DNA of 37,006 nt from Alphaproteobacteria bacterium (GTDB lineage: Bacteria; Pseudomonadota; Alphaproteobacteria; UBA8366; GCA-2717185), in the NCBI GenBank assembly GCA_021774435.1, contig JAJFJB010000317.1:1-37006 (forward strand), in the 5' to 3' direction. Under the pieces are notes generated by a model. That model was not told the origin of the DNA, searched no databases, and worked only from the letters and a program-made list of their open reading frames with translations. Positions 31,394 through 37,006 of this stretch are shown one piece after another. The stretch's first letter is position 1. Each line of letters opens with the position of its first letter. Position numbers and translations under genes: made by a program.

Positions 31394-33754
31394 ATGCCTG
31401 CAAAGCGTCTTTCTGCCGCCGATGTGTCCCTGCCTAAAATGGAACCCGGATTTCGGTCCGGTGGCGACATATTCACGTTATCGAGCCACAGCCGCGCACG
31501 GAAGGCACTTGAATTCGGCCTCAATGTAACCGACTCCGGCTTTAACATTTTTGTTGTTGGCGAAGATCGCAGCGGTCGAATGACGTCGACGATGAACTTT
31601 CTCGAATCGTTCGTCGAGGATGAACCGCCACCCAGCGATTGGGTTTATCTGAATAACTTTCGGCGGCCGCATCGGCCACGACCCCTGCCATTACCAGCGG
31701 GCGTAGGCCGGCGTTTTCGGGACCGCATGATCGTGTTGGTCCGCCAAATTCGGGAATCGCTTTCCGGCGCGTTTGGCGGCGATCAATATCAATCCGAGGT
31801 CCGGGCCGAAAGCGAGAAGCTGCAGCAATCCGTCGCCACTGAAATGGATGCGTTGAGAACGGAAGCGCAAGCAGTAGGATTGGATGTTATCCAATCGCAG
31901 CAGGGCGCTACCGTCGTCCCCATCAACGCGGAAGGCAAACCGGCAAACCTGGATGAATTCTCGGTCGAAGACCAGCAGCGCCTTCAGGAGGCAGCCAAGG
32001 CAATAGGAGAAAAGCTGGGCGCAATTAATCGCCGGGCGGCGCGTGAGCACGGCGAACTCGGCGCACGTGTTTTGCAAATTACAAGGGACACAGCGGATAC
32101 CGCGCTGGACGTCCAATTCGATGCCGTTCGTGAAGAATTTTCCGGATATGGCGGCGTCGTGCGCTGGCTTGTTGAAATGCGCAACGACGTTCTGGAGAAT
32201 GTGCATTTGTTCGGCAAAGGCGATGAGTCGGAAACCCGCCGTGAGCTTCCGGAAGATCGCTATGCGATAAACCTGTTCGTTGATCACAGTGACGACCCCA
32301 ACCCGGGCGTCCTGTTGGAAGCGAATCCTTCCTATGAAAATCTCTTTGGCCGCATGGAATACAGGCCTGCGGAGGGTGGCCTCTATACCGACTTTACAAT
32401 GCTGCGCGCCGGGTCGGTGCACCGGGCGAATGGCGGCATTCTCGCGCTTCGCGCCGAATCGCTGGCCCAAAACCCAGTGAGCTGGGAATTCCTCAAAGGG
32501 GCGCTTCGGGATGGCGAAATCCGCATCGAGGAAATGCAAAGAAATGGTGCGGTACCTTTAGCCGGAGCGCCGCGGCCAAAACCCGTACCGCTCGATTTGA
32601 AAGTGGTAATTATCGGGGCGCCACGTTGGTATTACGCGTTTTTCTCGATCGATCCGGAGTATCAGACCTACTTCAAAGTCAAGGCCGACATCGACGCCGA
32701 TATGGACATAACGCCCGAAAACGTTGCCAGCTATGCAGCGCTCATTCGGAAATTCGCCCACGACCACAACGAATTCGAAATCGACGACGACGCGGTTCAG
32801 CGACTGATTGGCATGGCAACGCGATGGGCCGAGAATCGCGAGAAGCTGACGGCACGGTTTGAAATTGTCCAGGATGTCATTTTGGAAGCTGTGGAGCTTG
32901 CGATCGAGGCCAAATCGACAACGGTGACGCTTGATATCGTATTGCAGGCGGTCGAGAATCGCCGTCGCCGAAACGCCAGGGTCGAAGACCGCATGCAGGA
33001 ATCGATCGCCGACGGACAGGTCATGATTGCCACCACCGGCCAGACAGTGGGGCAGATTAACGGTCTGACGGTACGCGATCTTGGCGATCATGCCTTCGGG
33101 GGGCCGGCGCGCATTACCGCGCGTGCTTCCGCCGGGCGTCACGGCGTCATCAATATAGAAAGACAGGTCGCACTGGGCGGACCGATCCAGCAGAAAGGCG
33201 TTATGGTGCTGCAGGGATTCCTGTCGGGCCGGTTTGCGCGCCGCTTCCCGCTCTCCTTCAACTGCTCGATCACCTTTGAACAAAATTATGGCGGCGTCGA
33301 AGGGGACAGCGCGTCTCTAGCGGAAGTCTTGGCGATCCTCTCGGATTTGGCCGGGTTGCCGCTGCGCCAGGATCTCGCAATCACGGGATCGATGAATCAG
33401 CGCGGAGACGCCCAGGCGATCGGCGGAGCCCACCACAAGATCGAAGGGTTCTTCCGCAGTTGCCTCGAAAATGGTGGGCTAAATGGCGAGCAAGGGGCCG
33501 TCGTACCGGCGTCCAATGAGCGCAATCTGATATTGCGCGACAAGGTCGCAGAAGCGGTCGAGGCGGGGCAATTCCATATATGGAGCGTTCAGACGATCGA
33601 CGAGGCTGCAGAACTCTTTATGGGCTTGCCGGCGGGCGAGCTTGGCGCCGACGGCCGCTATCCGGCGGATACTATTTACGGCCGTGTGCAGGTCGAATTG
33701 GAAGCCTTCGACAAAGCGCTCTATGAGCGCGAGCGATGGGCGGGCGCTGAGTGA
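31394..33754 (+). CDS. Lon-like ATP-dependent protease family protein, altered Walker A
   Basis: A 786-aa protein of the Lon-related family with a large helical insertion in its AAA part (YcbZ/LonH-like). Start 31394 (MPAKRLSA) is chosen because TGGAG stands 6 bases upstream; an ATG six codons earlier has none. The N-terminal AAA region has GEDRSGRM (56-63), where Arg62 stands at the usual P-loop lysine. The insertion (about 110-250) is coiled-coil-like. The second AAA segment has NGGILALRAESL (346-357), with Arg353 where a Walker B acid is often found. The C-terminal Lon protease domain is intact: catalytic S639 in GDSASLAE and K682 in HHKIEG, 43 residues apart as in E. coli Lon. Peptidase activity is likely; ATP dependence is uncertain. 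Confidence 0.88.
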   Translation: MPAKRLSAADVSLPKMEPGFRSGGDIFTLSSHSRARKALEFGLNVTDSGFNIFVVGEDRSGRMTSTMNFLESFVEDEPPPSDWVYLNNFRRPHRPRPLPLPAGVGRRFRDRMIVLVRQIRESLSGAFGGDQYQSEVRAESEKLQQSVATEMDALRTEAQAVGLDVIQSQQGATVVPINAEGKPANLDEFSVEDQQRLQEAAKAIGEKLGAINRRAAREHGELGARVLQITRDTADTALDVQFDAVREEFSGYGGVVRWLVEMRNDVLENVHLFGKGDESETRRELPEDRYAINLFVDHSDDPNPGVLLEANPSYENLFGRMEYRPAEGGLYTDFTMLRAGSVHRANGGILALRAESLAQNPVSWEFLKGALRDGEIRIEEMQRNGAVPLAGAPRPKPVPLDLKVVIIGAPRWYYAFFSIDPEYQTYFKVKADIDADMDITPENVASYAALIRKFAHDHNEFEIDDDAVQRLIGMATRWAENREKLTARFEIVQDVILEAVELAIEAKSTTVTLDIVLQAVENRRRRNARVEDRMQESIADGQVMIATTGQTVGQINGLTVRDLGDHAFGGPARITARASAGRHGVINIERQVALGGPIQQKGVMVLQGFLSGRFARRFPLSFNCSITFEQNYGGVEGDSASLAEVLAILSDLAGLPLRQDLAITGSMNQRGDAQAIGGAHHKIEGFFRSCLENGGLNGEQGAVVPASNERNLILRDKVAEAVEAGQFHIWSVQTIDEAAELFMGLPAGELGADGRYPADTIYGRVQVELEAFDKALYERERWAGAE

Positions 33755-33767
33755 CGCGTTGCAGCGT

Positions 33768-34979
33768 TCAGGCAAGCGTCAGCGGATAGGATAGGTAGCC
33801 TCGGAACCGGGCCCTGCCGCCGCGTTTAGGCGCGCCATTCGGCTTCAGTTCCGGGAACCGCTGCAACAGGCGGCCAATCGCAATTCGTCCTTCCATTCGC
33901 GCCAAGGTCATGCCGGCGCAGGCGTGAATGCCGGCGCCGAAGGCGAGATGCCGGTTGGGCGTTCGCGTGATATCGAGGCGGTCCGGATCGGGAAACTCCG
34001 CCGGATCCCGGTTGGCGGCGCCAATACAGAGTGTGATGAACGTGCCGGCCGGCATGCCGACGCCGCCGATTTCAACGTCTTCGGATGCGCGCCGATTGCC
34101 AAGTTGATTGGAACTTTCAAACCGCAAGAACTCCTCGACCGCGGCGGTGATGAGATCGGGGTTCTCCTGCAATTTTTGGCGCTCGTCTGGGTATTCAATC
34201 AAGGCGGCGATGCCATTGCCGATAAGGTTCGTCGTCGTTTCATGTCCGGCGTTGAGCAAGAAAATGCAATTCTGAATCAGTTCTTCATCAGACAATTGCT
34301 CGCCATCGACCTCTCCGACAATGAGGGCCGTGAGCACATCTTCGTCCCGGGGATTCTTGCGCCGATCGACAATGAGTTCGTGTAGATACGCAGAAAATTC
34401 GGTGACGGCGTCGTTTCCATGACGTGCCACTTCTTCGGAAAGGACGGGTTCCAGGGCGCCCAGAATCGCCAGCGACCACCCTCGCAAGGGACCGCGGTCC
34501 GCGCGCGGCACGCCCAGCATGTCGCCAATGATCTCCACCGGCAGCGCCGACGCGAAACCGCCGATGAGATCCATTTCGCCTCGGCTTTCCGCATCGTCAA
34601 GCAACATATCGACGAGTTCGACAAAGCGCGGCTCCAAGACCGAAAGCGCCCGTGGCGTGAAGGCAGGCGATAGCAGTTTTCTGACACGGGTGTGCAGCGG
34701 TGGGTCATTGAAGACGAGGCTTGTCGTATGGTGCCGATAGAGGGGGGTGTCGCCGAATTTCGGGCCGAATTCCGCCTTCTTGTCGGAACTGAACCGCCGG
34801 TCGCGATACACCGCCATGACGTCGGCATAGCGGGTCAAAAAATAGGACCCGTCCAGGCATCGGTGCACGGGGTCATGTTCGCGCAACGCGGCGTAGGTCG
34901 GAAATGGGTCATCGAGGAACGTCTGATCGATTTTGCTAAGATCGAAGTCCGCGGCACGGGACGCAGGGTTGTTAGACAT
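33768..34979 (-). CDS. Cytochrome P450
   Basis: A 403-aa soluble bacterial P450. The I-helix oxygen-activating motif is AGHETTT (244-250), ExxR is EFLR (283-286), and the heme loop is FGAGIHACAG with the thiolate ligand C354. N-terminal features (DPFPTYAALREHDPVH, the C-helix HTRVRKLLSPAF) are typical of bacterial class I enzymes that take electrons from ferredoxin. No ferredoxin or reductase gene is nearby. It converges on the Lon-like gene (13 bases between stops) and lies 81 bases downstream of alkB on the same strand, so read-through from the repair operon is possible but need not be meaningful. Substrate is unknown; such enzymes hydroxylate fatty acids, terpenes, steroids or aromatics. 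Confidence 0.94.
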   Translation of the reverse strand: MSNNPASRAADFDLSKIDQTFLDDPFPTYAALREHDPVHRCLDGSYFLTRYADVMAVYRDRRFSSDKKAEFGPKFGDTPLYRHHTTSLVFNDPPLHTRVRKLLSPAFTPRALSVLEPRFVELVDMLLDDAESRGEMDLIGGFASALPVEIIGDMLGVPRADRGPLRGWSLAILGALEPVLSEEVARHGNDAVTEFSAYLHELIVDRRKNPRDEDVLTALIVGEVDGEQLSDEELIQNCIFLLNAGHETTTNLIGNGIAALIEYPDERQKLQENPDLITAAVEEFLRFESSNQLGNRRASEDVEIGGVGMPAGTFITLCIGAANRDPAEFPDPDRLDITRTPNRHLAFGAGIHACAGMTLARMEGRIAIGRLLQRFPELKPNGAPKRGGRARFRGYLSYPLTLA

Positions 34980-35060
34980 TGGATTGCTTCCAAAATGGCG
35001 TCACCAGCTTGCCACGCTACCTAAAAGGAGTGGTCGGGTGCAATGCGCCAAAACGTCCGG

Positions 35061-35726
35061 CTAAAGCGCTTTACGGAATGTGAGATTAATTCGATTACGG
35101 CCTGTCAACGGATGGCATCCCTCGGCGATTGGTGCAATGCCGTGAAAATTAAGGCGGGCCGGGCCGCCCCATACAACGACATCGCCGCTGTCGAGGCGAA
35201 TGCGTTGAGGCCGGCCGGATCTTTTGTCGCCGCCGAATAGGAATATGGCGGATAAGCCTAGAGAGACGGAAACAATCGGGGCGTTGAAATCCTGCTCGTC
35301 GCGATCCTGATGCAAGGATAGCCTTGTCCCCGGACTGTAGCGGTTGATCAGGCAGGCATCCGGTTCGAACCCGTCAAATTCCCCGGCGGTTGCAGCACGT
35401 GTTGCAAGATTCAGGAATGTCTCTGGCATGGCAGGCCATGGCTGACCGGATGCCGGATCTTCGCTTTCATAGCGATATCCCCGCTTATCGCTGATCCAAC
35501 CGGCAGTACCGCAATTTGTCATCTCAACCGACATCTTGCGGCCGCCGGGCGTTGCCATGCACCGAAAGGGTGCGCTGTTGGCGATTTTGTTGACGGCGTC
35601 GATGAGAGTGGGCGCGTCATCTCGTGCGAACCCGCGAAGCAGTCGCGCGCCGGGAGACAGCGCTTCCCTCTCTAGTAAGCTGGCGGCAAACAAGTCTTGC
35701 GGCGCCATGTCAGGTCGTCTGGTCAT
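35061..35726 (-). CDS. alkB: AlkB, DNA/RNA oxidative demethylase
   Basis: A 221-aa Fe(II)/2-oxoglutarate dioxygenase that removes N1-methyladenine and N3-methylcytosine lesions by oxidation. All key residues align with E. coli AlkB at a constant offset of eight: iron ligands H139 and D141 (LHQDRDE) and H195 (LNFHGIAP), and the 2-oxoglutarate arginines R212 and R218 (NRINLTFRKAL). The nucleotide-recognition lid with MSVEMTNCGTAGWISDKRGYRY is present, and LINRYSPGTRLSLHQD is nearly the textbook motif. Its ATG overlaps the stop of the preceding oxygenase gene by four bases, so it is the third gene of a translationally coupled alkylation-repair operon. Confidence 0.96.
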   Translation of the reverse strand: MTRRPDMAPQDLFAASLLEREALSPGARLLRGFARDDAPTLIDAVNKIANSAPFRCMATPGGRKMSVEMTNCGTAGWISDKRGYRYESEDPASGQPWPAMPETFLNLATRAATAGEFDGFEPDACLINRYSPGTRLSLHQDRDEQDFNAPIVSVSLGLSAIFLFGGDKRSGRPQRIRLDSGDVVVWGGPARLNFHGIAPIAEGCHPLTGRNRINLTFRKAL

Positions 35727-36457
35727 TGCGCGTCGTGAAAAATGATGCCGAGTGTATGGCGATTACCGGATAGTACGCGGCTCACCCCATGACGAAGGTT
35801 GACCCGGTAGGTGCGCTTGACGCCCTGCACCGGACGCTGGCGCACGGGGAAAATGACCCCGTCTCCGTGCTGCAAGGGAACCACCATAGCGCGGGATTGC
35901 ATGCGTGGCCGCTGTTCCGTCATGACAAATTCACCGCCCTTGAAATCGCGGCCCGGTTCCGACAGGAGAATTGCTATTTGCAGCGGAAACACCGTCTCGC
36001 CGTAAAGGTCTTGGTGCAGGCAATTGAAGTCGTCCGCCTCGTACTTCAGCAGCAGGGGTGTCGGCCTGGTTTGCCCCGCGGCATGGCATCGATCCAGAAA
36101 AACCTGAAGATCCGCCGGATAATGAATGTCGATCCGCATCGCATCGTTCCATCGGTTCGCGATCTTGCAGAGTGATGGATAGAGAGCGGTTCGCAGGTCC
36201 TGGACCACCTGCGGCAAGGGATAGGCGAAATACTTGTACTCGCCACGACCGAAACCATGCCGCGCCATAACGACGCGGCTGCGGAAAGCGTCATCTTTTG
36301 GATAGAGGTCGATAAGCTGCCGGCATGCGGTGGAATCCAGCATCGAAGGTATGATCGCAAACCCCTCGGATTGCAGTTCGTTGGCGATATGGCACCAATC
36401 GAGTTGCGCGGTCTGAGCCGATTGCGGTGCAATATCAGCGCTGGCCACGTCGCTCAC
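35723..36457 (-). CDS. 2OG-Fe(II) oxygenase of unknown substrate in repair operon
   Basis: A 244-aa Fe(II)/2-oxoglutarate oxygenase that is not AlkB. The start is taken as GTG at 36457 because it overlaps the upstream methyltransferase stop as GTGA; the frame is open 42 codons further, but that part is a shadow of the methyltransferase gene. Iron ligands are H148 and D150 (CLHQDLYG) and most likely H223 (VNLRHGVSRV); R233 in NRHTLGIIFHDA would bind 2-oxoglutarate. The fold resembles prolyl-4-hydroxylase-like bacterial proteins. An N-terminal helical part (DWCHIANELQSEGFAIIPSML) precedes it. Both flanking genes repair alkylated DNA and both junctions are 4-base overlaps. A role in alkylation damage is therefore likely, but the substrate (base, nucleotide or protein) is unknown. 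Confidence 0.88.
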   Translation of the reverse strand: MSDVASADIAPQSAQTAQLDWCHIANELQSEGFAIIPSMLDSTACRQLIDLYPKDDAFRSRVVMARHGFGRGEYKYFAYPLPQVVQDLRTALYPSLCKIANRWNDAMRIDIHYPADLQVFLDRCHAAGQTRPTPLLLKYEADDFNCLHQDLYGETVFPLQIAILLSEPGRDFKGGEFVMTEQRPRMQSRAMVVPLQHGDGVIFPVRQRPVQGVKRTYRVNLRHGVSRVLSGNRHTLGIIFHDAQ

Positions 36458-36993
36458 TGTATGGCCTCTCTTTCGAGAAGGATACGTTTGCGCTCGATGC
36501 CCCAGCGATATCCGGATAGCGATCCATCGCCGCGGACAACGCGGTGGCACGGAATGGCGACGGCAATAGGGTTCGCCGCGCACGCTCTCGCGACAGCCCG
36601 GACGGCCTTGGGAGACCCAATGCGCGTGGCGATGTCCTTATAGCTCGCGGTTGTGCCCGGTTCGATTTCTCGCAGCGCCTGCCAGACGCGGATCTGGAAA
36701 TCGGTGCCGTCGGGATCGATCTGAAATTCGGCACTTTCTGTCGGGTTTTCGATGAATTTCAAAACCACGGCAATGACCGATCCGAATTCTTCCTTACCGC
36801 GCTGGAGGTTCGCGTCAGGAAATCGCAATTCGAGATCATCCGTCAGGGCGTCTGCGTCATCGCCAAACAGGACCGCGCAAATCCCCCGTTCGGTCGCGGC
36901 AACCAGAACCTGCCCAAGCGACCAGGGACTTGTCGCATATTGGATTTTTTCGCCGGCTTTATCTCGACTGTCTTTTGCCATGTCGATGTCCAT
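36454..36993 (-). CDS. O6-alkylguanine-DNA methyltransferase (Ogt-like, or Ada C-terminal part)
   Basis: At least 179 aa. The suicide methyl-acceptor is C149 in PCHRV. The helix-turn-helix and Asn hinge region is SYKDIATRIGSPKAVRAVARACAANP, and SLSGYRWGIERKR follows the active site. The N-terminal RNase H-like domain has SLGQVLVAATERGICAVLFGDD. The sequence is closer to the C-terminal domain of Ada as I recall it (ELGRCLVAESERGICAILLGDD) than to short Ogt. The frame is still open at the window end, four codons before the ATG at 36993, and no ribosome site is visible before that ATG or the one at 36981. It may therefore be a complete small protein or the last third of an Ada regulator. First of three coupled repair genes. 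Confidence 0.9.
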   Translation of the reverse strand: MDIDMAKDSRDKAGEKIQYATSPWSLGQVLVAATERGICAVLFGDDADALTDDLELRFPDANLQRGKEEFGSVIAVVLKFIENPTESAEFQIDPDGTDFQIRVWQALREIEPGTTASYKDIATRIGSPKAVRAVARACAANPIAVAIPCHRVVRGDGSLSGYRWGIERKRILLEREAIQ

Positions 36994-37006
36994 CGAATTG
37001 CATGGG

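Noticed and set aside
1-37006. Defence system, prophage, transposon, CRISPR array or RNA gene
   Set aside because: No transposase, integrase, phage structural gene, spaced direct repeats or tRNA/rRNA-like sequence could be recognised; the genes are metabolic, transport, regulatory, motility, proteolysis and repair functions, apart from scaffold-like or unknown proteins at the left end.

Overview
The window looks like chromosomal DNA of a free-living, flagellated alphaproteobacterium. This is inferred from moderately high GC, dense short-spaced operons, a GcvA-type LysR regulator, a compact flagellin, a Lon-like protease of the large insertion-bearing type and an ogt-oxygenase-alkB repair operon. 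I see no rRNA, tRNA, CRISPR array, transposase or phage gene. Taxonomy was not tested by any search.

Layout. (1) 1-3.4 kb: two paralogous TPR proteins (the first cut by the window edge) flank a stand-alone SIS-domain sugar-phosphate isomerase and an unrecognised 240-aa protein; probably the edge of a surface-glycan or related locus. (2) 3.5-8.8 kb: hyuA-hyuB (hydantoinase/oxoprolinase family), then a convergent LysE-type exporter divergent from an ArsR-type regulator. (3) 8.8-10.2 kb: a SnoaL/NTF2-like protein and a PPK2 polyphosphate kinase. (4) 10.2-19.3 kb: a catabolic block. The minus-strand operon is acyl-CoA dehydrogenase, MaoC hydratase, SDR and AMP-forming acyl-CoA ligase. A LysR gene lies upstream of it on the same strand and is divergent from a plus-strand operon of TauD-like dioxygenase, two unequal acyl-CoA dehydrogenase-like subunits and an NDP-forming acyl-CoA synthetase (to 21.5 kb). 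(5) 21.6-29.9 kb: a dipeptide/opine/nickel-type ABC transporter split over two convergent units. Two ATPases lie on plus; binding protein, two permeases and a second, duplicated DppB-type permease lie on minus, downstream of a split ThDP decarboxylase of the sulfopyruvate/phosphonopyruvate decarboxylase type. (6) 30.3-33.8 kb: flagellin and a Lon-like protease with an altered nucleotide-binding site. (7) 33.8-37 kb, minus strand: an O6-alkylguanine-DNA methyltransferase (or the C-terminal end of Ada), an uncharacterised 2OG-Fe(II) oxygenase and AlkB, joined by 4-base start/stop overlaps, then a cytochrome P450.

How the parts may work together (inference): the transporter brings in a small organic acid or peptide-like compound. 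The dioxygenase, CoA ligases, dehydrogenases, hydratase and SDR form a beta-oxidation-like route, and the LysR gene probably controls both arms: a near-identical 14-bp motif lies upstream of the dehydrogenase operon and in the LysR/dioxygenase intergenic region. The substrate cannot be read from sequence alone. The most testable new ideas are the coupled alkylation-repair operon with its second oxygenase, the substrate of the catabolic block, the ThDP decarboxylase tied to the duplicated permease, and the Lon-like protein with a changed Walker A lysine.
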